NCBI RefSeq assembly: GCF_900113005.1
Contig: NZ_FONW01000001.1
Location: 886,996-950,995, forward strand
DNA length: 64,000 nucleotides
Direction: 5' to 3'
Source of the DNA: Sunxiuqinia elliptica
Lineage (GTDB): Bacteria > Bacteroidota > Bacteroidia > Bacteroidales > Prolixibacteraceae
This document shows positions 1-9,867 of the stretch, one piece after another. The notes beneath the pieces are model-generated. The model saw only the letters and a program-made list of their open reading frames with translations. It had not been told where the DNA came from and searched no databases. A program made the position numbers and the translations under genes. Numbering within the stretch: the stretch's first letter is position 1; each line of letters opens with the position of its first letter.

Positions 1-1482
1 TACGGAGCAGTACTTTGTTTTTTGTTTGTTCTGGGCTTGTTTGTGGTGAAAGGGAAAGACAAATGGTGGCTTGCAGGAGTTGTTGTCGCTGCGTTTTTGT
101 TATCACTCGGGAAAAACTTTCCGGGCTTAAGTCATTTTATGATCGATTATTTTCCGGGTTATAACAAGTTCCGGGATGTGAAAAATATTATTGTCATTCA
201 ACAGTTTGCCATGGCATTTTTGGGCGTGTTGGCTGTTCGTGAGTTGTATTTAAAAAATTTGACGCCCAAAGAGCTGGAAAAAAGGCTGAAATATGCATGG
301 ATTGTTGTGGGTGGTTTGGCGTTGGTTTTCGCTCTATTGCCCGGCTTGGCAGGGAATTTTACTGCGCCTTCGGATGCCCGTTTGATGCAGGCTGGATGGC
401 CAGAGCAATTGATGGATGCATTGCGTGCCGATCGTAAAATGGTTTTGCGGACGGATGCTTTTAAGGCCTTCCTTTTTGTGACCTTGGCAGCCGGAGTTAT
501 TTGGCTATACCTCAAGCAGAAAATAAAGGCAACTTATGCTTTGCTTGCCTGGGCTGTTCTTATTTTAGTTGATGTTTGGCCAGTCAATAAGCGCTATCTG
601 AACAATGATGATTTTGTTTCTTCCCGTAAAGTTGAAACGCCGTTTGTGGCGAGTACTGCTGATCAAGAAATTTTGAAAGATACTGATCCGGATTATCGGG
701 TGTTAAATATGGCTGTAAACCCATTTGCTGATGCAGCAACCTCATACTTTCATAAGTCCATTGGCGGTTATCACGGAGCAAAAATGCAACGTTACCAAGA
801 GGTTATTGAGCACCATATTTCTCCAGAAATGCAACAACTCGGAACGCGCCTTCAAAGTGTGAAGACACAAGCCGATGTTGAGCAGGTTTTTGAAGGGCTG
901 GGGGCGATCAATATGCTGAATACGCGATATGTCATTTACAATCCAGAAGCTGGGCCTCTGTATAATGAGCATGCTTTGGGAAATGCTTGGTTTGTTGAGG
1001 AAGTTGACTTTGTAGGTAGTGCCGATGAAGAGATTGCTGCTCTTGGTGAAATTGATCCGTCTGCTACAGCCGTTGTCGATGAGCGCTTTTCAGAAGCGCT
1101 AACAGCGGTGAGTTTTAATTCAGGAGAGCAACCGGTCATTAAGTTGGAAGAATATCAACCAAACTATTTGAAATACGAGGCGAATGTGTCCAGTGGAACG
1201 CCATTAGCTGTTTTTTCAGAGATCTATTATCCAAAGGGCTGGAATGCATACATTGATGGGAAGTTGGCTGAACATGTTCGCGTTGACTATATTTTGAGAG
1301 GGCTGCCAATTCCTTCGGGCAAACATACAGTTGAATTTAAGTTTGAACCAAAATCATATGCCATTGGGAATAAGGTGTCATTAGCCAGTTCATTGATCCT
1401 TATTTTGTCCGCTTTGGCGCTAGTGTTTTTCGAATTCAAAAAAAAGGCAAAACATGAAGAAGAAACGTCCGGCGAGGCTTAA
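1..1482 (+). CDS. YfhO-like membrane protein, 5' truncated by window edge
   Basis: The reading frame is open from base 1, so the start lies outside the window; about 493 residues are visible. Hydrophobic segments appear at the beginning, around the VVGGLALVFALLPGLAG stretch, and at the C-terminus, with a long soluble region between them. The C-terminal PKGWNAYIDGK and LPIPSGKHTVEFKFEP stretches match the usual end of YfhO-type bacterial membrane proteins, which are GT-C-like polytopic proteins linked in some bacteria to glycosylation of envelope polymers. The exact role here is unknown. The last 29 bases overlap ftsX, so the two are probably co-transcribed. Family call is fairly secure, function is not. 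Confidence 0.75.
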   Translation, partial: YGAVLCFLFVLGLFVVKGKDKWWLAGVVVAAFLLSLGKNFPGLSHFMIDYFPGYNKFRDVKNIIVIQQFAMAFLGVLAVRELYLKNLTPKELEKRLKYAWIVVGGLALVFALLPGLAGNFTAPSDARLMQAGWPEQLMDALRADRKMVLRTDAFKAFLFVTLAAGVIWLYLKQKIKATYALLAWAVLILVDVWPVNKRYLNNDDFVSSRKVETPFVASTADQEILKDTDPDYRVLNMAVNPFADAATSYFHKSIGGYHGAKMQRYQEVIEHHISPEMQQLGTRLQSVKTQADVEQVFEGLGAINMLNTRYVIYNPEAGPLYNEHALGNAWFVEEVDFVGSADEEIAALGEIDPSATAVVDERFSEALTAVSFNSGEQPVIKLEEYQPNYLKYEANVSSGTPLAVFSEIYYPKGWNAYIDGKLAEHVRVDYILRGLPIPSGKHTVEFKFEPKSYAIGNKVSLASSLILILSALALVFFEFKKKAKHEEETSGEA

Positions 1483-2335
1483 ACGCCGTTTGGTCCGATC
1501 TTACTTAACTTCCACCATTAGCATTGCGTTAGTTCTGTTTTTGGTGGGAATGCTTTCACTACTCTTGTTAAATGCTGATCGTCTGTCGGATTATGTCCGC
1601 GAGCATGTTGGTTTTACGCTAGTGCTGAATGAAAATGTTCGGGAAGCTGAAGTGTTGCGCTTGCAGAAAATACTGAGTGCGACCGACTATGTAAAAGCGA
1701 CAAAATACGTGGATAAAGAAGAAGCTGCAGAGCAGTTAACCAAAGAGTTAGGGGAAGATTTTGTTGGCTTTTTGGGTTTTAATCCCCTGTTTTCATCGGT
1801 CGATGTAAAGCTGAATGCAGCCTATATGCAAGCTGATAGTCTCATCATTTTAGAGAATAATTTTTTAGCGCATTCCCAAGTGAAAGAGGTTTATTATCAG
1901 CGGGATTTAGTTCGTATTATCAATGAAAATGTGAAGCGAATCAGTTTATTTTTGCTTGTGTTTTCAGTGCTTTTGTTGGTTATCTTTTCAACCTTAATCA
2001 ACAATACAATTCGGATTGCAATTTATTCGCAGCGGTTTATCATTCATACCATGAAACTGGTTGGAGCCACCCGCTCGTTTATCCGGCGCCCCTTTATCCT
2101 GAAAAATATTGGGTATGGAATTCTGGGGGCTTTCCTGGCTAACTTGGGCATTTTGGCTTTGGTATTTTCGTACCGGCAGGACTTTGAGGGTATTTTGGAT
2201 ATTCAGCAACTTCATACGGTCGGAATTGTTTTTGTGGTGGTGCTGGGTTTTGGTATTTTTATTTCTTGGGTTTCGACCTACTTGTCGGTTAATAAATATT
2301 TGCGGATCAGGTACGACGAGTTGTTTTACAGCTAA
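1454..2335 (+). CDS. ftsX: Cell division protein FtsX
   Basis: 293 residues, the normal length for FtsX, the membrane partner of the ATPase FtsE in the divisome complex that controls peptidoglycan hydrolases. Layout fits: a basic cytoplasmic start (KKKRPARLKRRLV), one membrane segment near residues 18-38, an extracytoplasmic domain of about 130 residues, then three further membrane segments in the C-terminal FtsX/MacB permease domain (SLFLLVFSVLLLVIFSTLINN, then GYGILGAFLANLGILALVF, then GIVFVVVLGFGIFISW). The start lies inside the end of the YfhO-like gene. ftsE is not adjacent, which is common in Bacteroidota. Confidence 0.92.
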   Translation: MKKKRPARLKRRLVRSYLTSTISIALVLFLVGMLSLLLLNADRLSDYVREHVGFTLVLNENVREAEVLRLQKILSATDYVKATKYVDKEEAAEQLTKELGEDFVGFLGFNPLFSSVDVKLNAAYMQADSLIILENNFLAHSQVKEVYYQRDLVRIINENVKRISLFLLVFSVLLLVIFSTLINNTIRIAIYSQRFIIHTMKLVGATRSFIRRPFILKNIGYGILGAFLANLGILALVFSYRQDFEGILDIQQLHTVGIVFVVVLGFGIFISWVSTYLSVNKYLRIRYDELFYS

Positions 2336-2466
2336 TATTTCAATCATTGCCTTTCGGTGGAAAACTTAAGCTGTATGCAAATTGTTACATTTTGGCAATA
2401 TTCAAAGGCAAGAAACAGTTATTAGAAATAGATTTTTTACTTTCGTAGAAGTTTAAAGAAAAGGTT

Positions 2467-2721
2467 ATGTCAAAAAATAGTCAGGAAACACAGAAAGAAA
2501 CGTTTGCCTTAGGCAAAGAAAACTATAAACTCCTGTTAATTGGCTTCGCAATTATTGTTATCGGTTTTATTTTGATGGTAGGTGGAAAAAGTGAAGATCC
2601 TACAGTTTTCAACCCGGAAATTTTCAGTTTCCGAAGAATTACCTTGGCTCCTTTGGTGGTTCTGTTTGGTTTTCTGTTTGAAATATATGCCATCATGAAA
2701 CGTCCTAAAGATAACGTCTAG
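2467..2721 (+). CDS. Small DUF3098-type membrane protein
   Basis: 84 residues: a polar N-terminus, two hydrophobic segments (about residues 22-40 and 58-76, separated by GGKSEDPTVFNPEIFSFRR) and a short basic tail. The length, the FNPEIFSFRR and LAPLVVLFGF stretches and the position between ftsX and uppP match the Bacteroidota DUF3098 family, whose function is unknown. The stop is 3 bases before the uppP start, so translational coupling is likely. A one-mismatch -7 element, TACTTTCG, lies at 2438-2445. The 11-mer GCTGTATGCAA at 2370-2380 is also found twice upstream of the ribonucleotide reductase. Confidence 0.85.
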   Translation: MSKNSQETQKETFALGKENYKLLLIGFAIIVIGFILMVGGKSEDPTVFNPEIFSFRRITLAPLVVLFGFLFEIYAIMKRPKDNV

Positions 2722-2724
2722 TCA

Positions 2725-3507
2725 ATGACTGCATTACAAGCTTTTTTATTGGGAATTATTCAGGGGTTGACTGAATTTTTGCCCGTGAGTTCCAGTGGCC
2801 ACCTCGAAATTGGTCACGAATTATTGGGTGTAGAAGGACACAATAACCTGTTGTTTGCAGTTGTGGTGCACGGAGCTACAGTCCTAAGTACGCTGGTTGT
2901 TTTCCGAAAAGATATTTTATCCTTGCTGAAAGGCCTGTTCGCTTTTCAATGGAATGAAGAAACCCGCTATGTATCTTACCTATTATTGTCGGCAATTCCT
3001 GTTGGCGTGCTGGGAGTTCTTTTTAAAGACCAGGTTGAAGCACTCTTTACTGGTAATCTTGTTTTTGTTGGAGCCATGTTATTGGTGACTGCCCTTTTGT
3101 TGTCTTTTACCTACTTTGCTAAATCGCGGGAGAAAAAGATTGGTTGGCTCGACGCTTTGATTATTGGTGTTGCTCAGGCCATGGCTGTTATGCCTGGTAT
3201 TTCACGAAGTGGATCAACCATTGCAACCGGCCTGTTGCTCGGTAAAAAGCGTGAAGACATGGCCCGATTTTCATTCTTGATGGTGCTAATCCCTATTTTG
3301 GGTGCAAACTTTTTGGATATCGTAGGTGGCGAAATAAGTGCTGAAAGTTCAATTGGAGTCTTGCCCCTAGCAGTTGGCTTTGTCGCTGCTTTTGTGTCTG
3401 GCTTGCTGGCTTGTAGCTGGATGATTAAGATTGTGAAGAAGGGGAAACTTATTTATTTCGCAGCTTATTGTCTTCTTATCGGCTTAATTGCTATCTTTGC
3501 AGGCTGA
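2725..3507 (+). CDS. uppP: Undecaprenyl-diphosphatase (UppP/BacA)
   Basis: 260 residues of polytopic membrane protein. UppP dephosphorylates undecaprenyl pyrophosphate to recycle the lipid carrier of peptidoglycan and other envelope glycans, and gives bacitracin tolerance. The two family signatures are present: [16 protein letters not shown] near residue 15 (catalytic Glu and Ser/His residues) and [15 protein letters not shown] near residue 143 (the PGxSRSG motif with its essential Arg). Length is typical. It lies directly behind the DUF3098 gene and 50 bases ahead of truB, a gene order commonly kept in Bacteroidota. Confidence 0.96.
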   Translation: MTALQAFLLGIIQGLTEFLPVSSSGHLEIGHELLGVEGHNNLLFAVVVHGATVLSTLVVFRKDILSLLKGLFAFQWNEETRYVSYLLLSAIPVGVLGVLFKDQVEALFTGNLVFVGAMLLVTALLLSFTYFAKSREKKIGWLDALIIGVAQAMAVMPGISRSGSTIATGLLLGKKREDMARFSFLMVLIPILGANFLDIVGGEISAESSIGVLPLAVGFVAAFVSGLLACSWMIKIVKKGKLIYFAAYCLLIGLIAIFAG

Positions 3508-3557
3508 AAAATAGACTTCCAGATTTCTGGTAAAACATTAATTTAAAAAGAGTTTAA

Positions 3558-4271
3558 ATGGGCGAAGAACCCAAAACGTTTGACTTTGTCAAGGGAGAAG
3601 TGCTGCTTTTTGATAAAGAGTTGGATTGGACTTCCTTTGATTTGGTTCAAAAAGTACGCAATAAACTTTGTCGCGCACTTGGCATCAAAAAGCTGAAAGT
3701 TGGTCATGCCGGAACCTTGGATCCAAAGGCTACCGGGCTGATGATTCTGTGTACAGGGAAAGCAACAAAGCAGATTGAAACGTTTCAGGCAGGAGAGAAA
3801 GAGTACGTAGCGACGCTGAAACTGGGAGCGACAACGCCATCTTTTGATTTGGAGACCGAAGAAGATGGACAATATGAAACTGCCCATATTACTCAGGAAA
3901 AGGTGAATGAGGTACTGGAGCAGTTTTCCGGAGAAATTGAACAAGTTCCTCCGGTTTTTAGTGCTGTTAAAGTTGATGGGAAAAGAGCCTACACCCATGC
4001 CCGAAAAGGAGAAGATGTGAAGTTGAAGTCGCGCACGATTACAATTCGCGAATTGGAGTTGATTGCCTTCTCTCCCGAAGAGATCCAACTACGGGTGGTT
4101 TGCAGCAAGGGAACATACATTCGCTCGTTGGCTCGTGATATTGGGAAAGCACTGAATAGTGGCGCCTATCTTGTAGGCTTGAGACGAACTAAAATCGGCA
4201 GTTTTTGTGTTGAAGACGCATTCTCTGTCAATTATTTTTTAGAAAATATGGAGCAATTTGTAACAAATTGA
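3558..4271 (+). CDS. truB: tRNA pseudouridine(55) synthase TruB
   Basis: 237 residues, the shorter TruB form typical of Bacteroidota, which lacks a long C-terminal PUA extension. TruB isomerises uridine 55 to pseudouridine in the T arm of elongator tRNAs. The catalytic motif is [14 protein letters not shown] near residue 49, with the nucleophilic Asp in TLDP. The [27 protein letters not shown] and [15 protein letters not shown] motifs follow in the expected order. It starts 50 bases after uppP and ends 49 bases before queA, so the two tRNA-modification genes sit in tandem. Confidence 0.96.
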   Translation: MGEEPKTFDFVKGEVLLFDKELDWTSFDLVQKVRNKLCRALGIKKLKVGHAGTLDPKATGLMILCTGKATKQIETFQAGEKEYVATLKLGATTPSFDLETEEDGQYETAHITQEKVNEVLEQFSGEIEQVPPVFSAVKVDGKRAYTHARKGEDVKLKSRTITIRELELIAFSPEEIQLRVVCSKGTYIRSLARDIGKALNSGAYLVGLRRTKIGSFCVEDAFSVNYFLENMEQFVTN

Positions 4272-4320
4272 AAAATACTCCGTAAAAGGTGACTTTGAAT
4301 TATCAAAAAAAAATTCATAT

Positions 4321-5370
4321 ATGAAGCTATCCAAGTTCAAATACAAACTGCCAGAAAATCAGATTGCTCTGCATCCTGCCGACAATCGTGATGAGTCGAG
4401 AATGATGGTTTTGCATCGGGAGAGTCGAGAAATTGAACACAAACTATTTAAGGATATTACCGATTATTTTGATGACAAAGATGTCATGGTGTTTAACGAT
4501 ACCAAGGTATTTCCTGCACGTTTGTATGGGAACAAAGAAAAAACCGGAGCAGAGATTGAGGTTTTCCTACTTCGTGAATTGAACCGGGAACAACGTCTTT
4601 GGGATGTTTTGGTTGATCCAGCTCGGAAAATCAGGATTGGAAACAAACTTTATTTTGGCGAAGATGATATGTTGGTTGCTGAGGTAATCGATAACACAAC
4701 CTCGCGCGGACGTACGCTGCGTTTCTTGTTTGACGGGCCTTACGATGAATTTAAGAAAACTCTTTATGGTTTGGGCGAAACTCCGCTACCCAAATTCATT
4801 CAACGCCCTGTTCAGCCAGAAGATAAAGATCGCTACCAAACCATCTTTGCAAAGCACGAAGGAGCAGTTGCTGCACCTACTGCTGGATTACACTTTAGTC
4901 GTGAGCTGTTGAAACGCTTGGAGATTATCGGTGTTGATTTTAGCTATGTTACCTTGCATGTTGGTTTAGGAAACTTCCGAAGTGTTGATGTTGAAGATTT
5001 GACAAAACACAAGATGGACTCAGAGCAAATCTGGATTAAGGAAGATGCTTGCAATGTTGTAAATGACGCCAAGACAAACAAGAAAAATGTTTGTGCGGTA
5101 GGAACAACGGTGATGCGGACTTTAGAAAGTTCAGTATCTACTCAGGGACACCTGAAGCCATTTGAAGGATGGACAAACAAATTTATTTTCCCTCCTTATG
5201 AGTTTAGTGTGGCCAACAGTATGGTGACCAACTTCCATTTGCCGATGTCGACTTTATTGATGATGGTTGCTGCTTTTGGAGGCTATGACTTTGTGATGGA
5301 AGCTTATCAAGAGGCAATTAAAGAAGGTTATCGCTTTGGAACGTATGGCGATGCGATGTTGATTTTATAA
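4321..5370 (+). CDS. queA: S-adenosylmethionine:tRNA ribosyltransferase-isomerase QueA
   Basis: 349 residues, normal family length. QueA transfers and isomerises the ribosyl part of AdoMet onto 7-aminomethyl-7-deazaguanine at tRNA position 34, giving epoxyqueuosine. Family motifs are visible: [20 protein letters not shown] at the start, [14 protein letters not shown], the [10 protein letters not shown] motif near residue 184, THVGLGNFR-like [12 protein letters not shown], and [20 protein letters not shown] toward the end. It is the last gene of the run and is followed by a clear intrinsic terminator. No other queuosine gene is seen nearby. Confidence 0.96.
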   Translation: MKLSKFKYKLPENQIALHPADNRDESRMMVLHRESREIEHKLFKDITDYFDDKDVMVFNDTKVFPARLYGNKEKTGAEIEVFLLRELNREQRLWDVLVDPARKIRIGNKLYFGEDDMLVAEVIDNTTSRGRTLRFLFDGPYDEFKKTLYGLGETPLPKFIQRPVQPEDKDRYQTIFAKHEGAVAAPTAGLHFSRELLKRLEIIGVDFSYVTLHVGLGNFRSVDVEDLTKHKMDSEQIWIKEDACNVVNDAKTNKKNVCAVGTTVMRTLESSVSTQGHLKPFEGWTNKFIFPPYEFSVANSMVTNFHLPMSTLLMMVAAFGGYDFVMEAYQEAIKEGYRFGTYGDAMLIL

Positions 5371-5394
5371 GAATCACTGATTAAGATATAGAAG

Positions 5395-5422
5395 AAGGCT
5401 GCCTGAATGGTAGCCTTTTTTA
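5395..5422 (+). terminator. Intrinsic terminator after queA
   Basis: A 9-bp stem (AAGGCTGCC with GGTAGCCTT, one G-U pair) closes a 5-base loop TGAAT and runs into a T-tract. It lies 24 bases after the queA stop and ends the ftsX-to-queA transcription run. Confidence 0.85.
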
Positions 5423-5454
5423 TTGATCAATGACGACGAACGGTGTTATTTTTG
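5423..5454 (+). promoter_or_regulatory. Bacteroidota-type promoter of the serine hydrolase gene
   Basis: TTG at 5423-5425, a 21-base spacer, and a perfect -7 element TATTTTTG (TAnnTTTG) at 5447-5454. The -33 part overlaps the tail of the preceding terminator. It implies a 5' leader of roughly 80 bases before the ATG at 5545. Confidence 0.5.
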
Positions 5455-5544
5455 TAACTTGAAAGGCGTGTTTCTTCCATTCAATTTTTTCTTGAATAGG
5501 AATTAGCCAGTTTATTTGATGTGAAATCGTTTAAAAATAAATGC

Positions 5545-6885
5545 ATGAAAAAGCGGATTTTTCTAGTCGTACTAATTGCCGCATTGCTAGGCGGTGGCTA
5601 TTATTTGAATTTGTTAATGCCAATTATTACCGGTTATGCGGCAAAGAACTTGGCATCCGGAGTTTTTGTTGCCGGAAGAAGCCAGGAAGCGATGGAGCAG
5701 GAGGATTTGAATTTTTCATTTATTGCCTTAACCAATAATACCGTTGCTTGGGAGAAGAAAGAAGTGGTTAGCCGTTTTTTATGGGGAAAGTCAGAGGCGA
5801 TTTTTCTAGATGATTTTGGTTGTTCCTTGGTCAAAGAGTTTGCTCCCGAGACGATCCGAAATTACCCGTTTCAAGCAGTTGAGCCAGAGCCAAGCAAGCC
5901 GGATGAATTAGATTGGCCTATGGGGAACCGTTTGGCTGACACCATTCCGGAGGGTGTTAATTTGCCTAAGCTAAATCAGGCCGTAGCCATGGCTATGTCC
6001 GATAGTATTCCTTATAAGGGAACGTTTGCTTTGATGGTGGTTTACAAAGGCCAGCCTGTTGCGGAAGCTTATCGGGACGATTTTAACGCAGATAGCCGAT
6101 TTTTGAGTTGGTCTATGGCAAAGAGTTTTACCAATACGCTTATCGGACTTCGTGTAAAAGAAGGTAAAATAGTAATCAATGAGGCATTGGGAATTCAGGA
6201 GTGGCAGCAGGATGAGCGTAAAAATATTACCTTGAATCACTTAATGCAGATGAACAGTGGCTTGGAGTGGAACGAGGGCTATGGAAATTTGTCTGATGTG
6301 ACAGTCATGCTCCATAAGGAAGGCGACATGGGACTTTATACCCAGCAAAAGGAATTGGCTTATCCTGCCGGAACGCATTGGCTCTATTCCAGTGGATCAA
6401 CAAACGTGGTTTGCCGCGAATTAAGAAAGTCCTTTTCTGACGAAGAGGCTTATTTTGCCTACCCTCGGAAAGCACTTTTCAACCCGATTGGAATGACCAG
6501 TGCTATTTTTGAGGTAGATGCTTCAGGGACTTTTGTCGGCTCTTCGTATTTGTACGCAACCATGCGTGACTATGCCCGTTATGGCCTGCTTTATTTAAAT
6601 GATGGCCGTTGGATGGGAGAACAGCTGTTGCCCGAAGGTTGGGTGGACTATACCCGACAAGAGGCTCAAGGTTCTGATGGACGCTATGGATCGTGCTTTT
6701 GGTTGAACCTGTCGGGAGACTTTCCGGATGCCCCCAAGGACATGTACCTGTGTAAAGGACATGACGGACAGTTTATCTGTATCATTCCCTCACGTGATTT
6801 AGTGGTTGTTCGAACAGGCTATTCCAAGAAAGGGGAGTTTGACCTGAATGGCGTACTAAAAGCAATCTTGGAGAGCTTGGAATAG
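5545..6885 (+). CDS. Membrane-anchored serine hydrolase (beta-lactamase/PBP-like fold)
   Basis: From the ATG at 5545 the protein has about 446 residues; a GTG at 5521 would add eight. The start MKKRIFLVVLIAALLGGGYYL is a signal anchor or signal peptide. The catalytic domain carries SMAK (SxxK, nucleophile Ser with Lys), YSSGSTN in the position of the Tyr-containing second motif, and KGHDGQF in place of the KTG box. These are the marks of the class C beta-lactamase-related family, which covers esterases, D-amino-acid peptidases and some lactamases. Substrate cannot be read from sequence, and antibiotic resistance should not be inferred. It is transcribed alone, convergent with the following minus-strand gene. 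Confidence 0.85.
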   Translation: MKKRIFLVVLIAALLGGGYYLNLLMPIITGYAAKNLASGVFVAGRSQEAMEQEDLNFSFIALTNNTVAWEKKEVVSRFLWGKSEAIFLDDFGCSLVKEFAPETIRNYPFQAVEPEPSKPDELDWPMGNRLADTIPEGVNLPKLNQAVAMAMSDSIPYKGTFALMVVYKGQPVAEAYRDDFNADSRFLSWSMAKSFTNTLIGLRVKEGKIVINEALGIQEWQQDERKNITLNHLMQMNSGLEWNEGYGNLSDVTVMLHKEGDMGLYTQQKELAYPAGTHWLYSSGSTNVVCRELRKSFSDEEAYFAYPRKALFNPIGMTSAIFEVDASGTFVGSSYLYATMRDYARYGLLYLNDGRWMGEQLLPEGWVDYTRQEAQGSDGRYGSCFWLNLSGDFPDAPKDMYLCKGHDGQFICIIPSRDLVVVRTGYSKKGEFDLNGVLKAILESLE

Positions 6886-7000
6886 ACCTTAGATCAAAGA
6901 CATAAATAGTAAAAGTCAACCAGGGAGTCGCTCACTGATTGACCACTGAAATCTTCAAAATTGTCTGAAAATCTATTGTCTGATATCTATTAGTTGAAAA

Positions 7001-9751
7001 TTACTCAACTTGGTAGTTGTAGAAGCTGTTGTCTTCATTTCCAACAACCAGGTTGAAATAAGGATTGCTGCGGTTAAAGTATCCAATCGAGAAATCAGTG
7101 TTTCCATGCAATGGGAAGCCATTGTAGAGATTGCCATCTGAGTTTAGCAAATACACCCTATTCTCGCTGCGGCAAACCACTCCTATTTTTTTGTCATTAT
7201 TGCCAAATGTATAGCAATTGGGTTTATTCGAAATAGGGTAGTCAAACTCGCGGTCAAAGATTTTTTTGCCTTTGTCGGTGTATGCATATAACTGTTTTTC
7301 ATCCGCAATAATAAAATCGGTTTTTCCATCACTATTCAGATCAGCTACTTCAAAATAGTGGTTTTTGCCAGCACCTTTTGTTTTTACAGTTTCGTGCTGT
7401 CCGTTAAAGTATTGCAGGTAGATGGTGCCATTAATGTCAGTTGTGGCAATGGCTTGCTGCTTCGCTTGCACCAGGTATAATTCATTGTTTGAATGCTCAA
7501 ATCCAGCACTGGTTTTTACACGAATACTTCCTCTGCGGTCAAGGATGTAGGTTTTGTAGTGGTCAGCACAAACGATATAATCTTTTGAGCCCACCCGGAA
7601 ATGCTTAACAGGAGTGGTGACGGTTCCGTCAGTACCTTTAAAATCCCATCCGTTGACAAGTTTCCCATCTTTGGTGTAAGCATACACTTTTTTGTTTTCG
7701 CAGGCAATGAAAAAGCGATAATTGCGGCTGTTGTCGTAATCAAAAACCGCAACTCCATTGGTTGCCGGAGACCGGAAGTTAATGGGGTATCGGGCTACAT
7801 TATTCCCTTCTCGATCAATTAAATGCAATTGATTTTTAGTGTTGAACAGGTATTGTAACTTCCCATTGCGGTAATAATCGACCTGGTAAATCTCACTTAT
7901 GATTTTTCCTGGAAGTTTTACTTTCCAAAGGGTAACCCCTTCCTTGTTAATTAGGTAGAGGTTGTTTTTATTATCCTGAATGATGACCTCTTTATTGGCT
8001 TTGTCGTTGTGATTGATAACCAGCTGCGGTTTTACAGCTACGGTAGAGTCTAATTTACTTTGCCATACCGTTTGAGGTTCTTCTTTCAGTACCGGATCAT
8101 ATTTGAGGTAAACGCTATTTAAGAAGTTGCCAGAGTTGCTCGAGAATTGCCAACCCAATGCGTGAAATTTCCGCATAGCCTGCTCATTTTCTTCCAGGCC
8201 TTTAGCAATGTTTTCATTTAAATAGTATGGCGCTAAGTAAAAGGCTTTTGAAAAGTTCAGGTAGAAGTAAAAGCTCGACCGGTTAACCTGCTGCTCGTTG
8301 AATCGCTGAAACTGAATGTCATTTTCCAGGGTTTCGGATAGCACCAAGTCATGAATGTAACTCTTTAAAGCAGCACTGTTATCGGCAAAAATCAAATAAT
8401 TGTCGTAAAAGCACAAGAAGTGACTTTCAATGCCTGAAAAAGCTTGGCCAAAAAGTAACTCGGGTAAATCGATAAATGGAAATTGGTAAATGGTAAACGA
8501 ACGATCATTTAAAATCTGATAATTGCTTTGCCTTTCCTGAAGCGTGGTTTTCTTGGCTTTAGCGTACCTTTCCAAAATGGGGATTAACTTCTCCTTAGCC
8601 AAGGATTGTCCTTTCACTTCTGCAATAAAAAAGCGATTGGCAGTGGGCGTATTTTGTGTTACCGTTCCAAATGCAATGGCAAACTCATTTTGAGCAATTT
8701 CTGCAAAAAGTTTGGTAAACGGAACCTTGCTGTAGCGCTCAATGTTTTTAAGTTTGGTTTCACGATTATAATAAAGTCCTTGCTTTTTAAGGTAGTCTTC
8801 GTAATCAGTATTGAAAAGCTCTAAATTTTCCAGAGCCAGATTGATAAACAGACTGGTGTTAGCCGATAAAACTTCCGTTAATTCAGTCCGTTCTGCTTTT
8901 TGACGGCGAAAGATATTCAAGTAGTTGTTGTTCGAGTCGTTAGAAAAGCTAAATCCATTCAGAAGCAATTCAGATTCCTTGATGGTTACATCCAGTTCAG
9001 ACCAATCGGCAAAGCTGGCAAACAGTTGAACCTGTTTTCTGAAAGCACGAGGAACAGCTTTGTTGACAAAAGCAGGGAAACGCTCATGGTTGAGGTAAAT
9101 GTTGAAATCTGAACTCGTACTCACGGTTTTATAAAGCTCCGTTAGTTGTTGGTCATCCATTAGATTTTCAGCACTGATCTGCCGAATGGCTTCTTCAACA
9201 AATAAGGCATAGCGGCTAAAAAGAAGAATGCCTTCTTTAAATGCAAAGTGAAAAGTAGCTTCTCCTGTTTTTAGCTGGTAGATTTTTTCATCATCGTAAT
9301 TACGCTCAGACAGTTTCCCGCTTTGTCCAGCCAACTGGTTGAAGTAATTTAATAGGCTGGCTTTTTCTTTTTTATCATTCAGGCTTGATGCAAACAAGCA
9401 CCCGATATTGTTTTTGCCTTCAGAGTTAAAGGCAATTAAGGCCGATTTGCCAGCAAGTGTTTTACGCAGAATGTCACTGGTCTCAAATTGTCCTTTCAAA
9501 CTGCGAATATCAGTATAAAAAGACTTGAGATCTTCAACTTGTTTTAGCTCTGTCGTTAGCGGGCTGTCTGCATCCACCTGTTCCAAAAACGATTTTAATT
9601 TTGGAACCTCTACAATGAGCGGAGTACGGACAGGAATGGCCCGAAAAGCTGAATTCTCAGTATAACTTTGTGATTGCGTGCCTAAAAAGAAATAGGCAGC
9701 ACCCAAAATCACAACTAAAACAAGAATGGCAGGTACTAGTAACTTGCGCAT
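7001..9751 (-). CDS. Large membrane-anchored protein with C-terminal beta-propeller-like repeats
   Basis: 916 residues. A single hydrophobic segment at residues 5-24 anchors or exports it. Residues about 40-560 form a divergent alpha/beta region resembling DUF3352-type proteins (IPVRTPLIVEVPKLKSFLEQ near its start). From about 590 on there are repeated blade-like units: NLYLINKEGVTLWKVKLPG, LHLIDREGNNVARYPI, VYAYTKDGKLVNGWDFKG, TYILDRRGSIRVKT, a DLNSDGKTDFIIADEK unit like an FG-GAP calcium loop, and VYLLNSDGNLYNGFPLHG. This suggests a periplasmic or surface PQQ-like propeller. No catalytic residues are recognised and the function is unknown. A 115-base gap separates it from the convergent serine hydrolase gene and holds only a weak hairpin (6915-6943). 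Confidence 0.75.
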   Translation of the reverse strand: MRKLLVPAILVLVVILGAAYFFLGTQSQSYTENSAFRAIPVRTPLIVEVPKLKSFLEQVDADSPLTTELKQVEDLKSFYTDIRSLKGQFETSDILRKTLAGKSALIAFNSEGKNNIGCLFASSLNDKKEKASLLNYFNQLAGQSGKLSERNYDDEKIYQLKTGEATFHFAFKEGILLFSRYALFVEEAIRQISAENLMDDQQLTELYKTVSTSSDFNIYLNHERFPAFVNKAVPRAFRKQVQLFASFADWSELDVTIKESELLLNGFSFSNDSNNNYLNIFRRQKAERTELTEVLSANTSLFINLALENLELFNTDYEDYLKKQGLYYNRETKLKNIERYSKVPFTKLFAEIAQNEFAIAFGTVTQNTPTANRFFIAEVKGQSLAKEKLIPILERYAKAKKTTLQERQSNYQILNDRSFTIYQFPFIDLPELLFGQAFSGIESHFLCFYDNYLIFADNSAALKSYIHDLVLSETLENDIQFQRFNEQQVNRSSFYFYLNFSKAFYLAPYYLNENIAKGLEENEQAMRKFHALGWQFSSNSGNFLNSVYLKYDPVLKEEPQTVWQSKLDSTVAVKPQLVINHNDKANKEVIIQDNKNNLYLINKEGVTLWKVKLPGKIISEIYQVDYYRNGKLQYLFNTKNQLHLIDREGNNVARYPINFRSPATNGVAVFDYDNSRNYRFFIACENKKVYAYTKDGKLVNGWDFKGTDGTVTTPVKHFRVGSKDYIVCADHYKTYILDRRGSIRVKTSAGFEHSNNELYLVQAKQQAIATTDINGTIYLQYFNGQHETVKTKGAGKNHYFEVADLNSDGKTDFIIADEKQLYAYTDKGKKIFDREFDYPISNKPNCYTFGNNDKKIGVVCRSENRVYLLNSDGNLYNGFPLHGNTDFSIGYFNRSNPYFNLVVGNEDNSFYNYQVE

Positions 9752-9768
9752 AATATGATTTTTTTTAT

Positions 9769-9776
9769 CAAAAGTA
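9769..9776 (-). promoter_or_regulatory. -7 promoter element upstream of the propeller protein gene
   Basis: On the minus strand this reads TACTTTTG, a perfect TAnnTTTG, 18 bases upstream of the ATG. No convincing -33 TTTG is seen at the right spacing. Confidence 0.4.
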
Positions 9777-9867
9777 ACAAGAAAGTCAAGCAGCTGCTAA
9801 AAAAATGGAACCCTAATTTAAAATGATTTATTAACGTCCTATTCTTAATTTCTCCGGATCGGATCTT

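Noticed and set aside
5545-6885. Antibiotic-resistance beta-lactamase
   Set aside because: The SxxK and Tyr motifs are shared by many esterases and peptidases, and KGHDG replaces KTG; resistance cannot be inferred.
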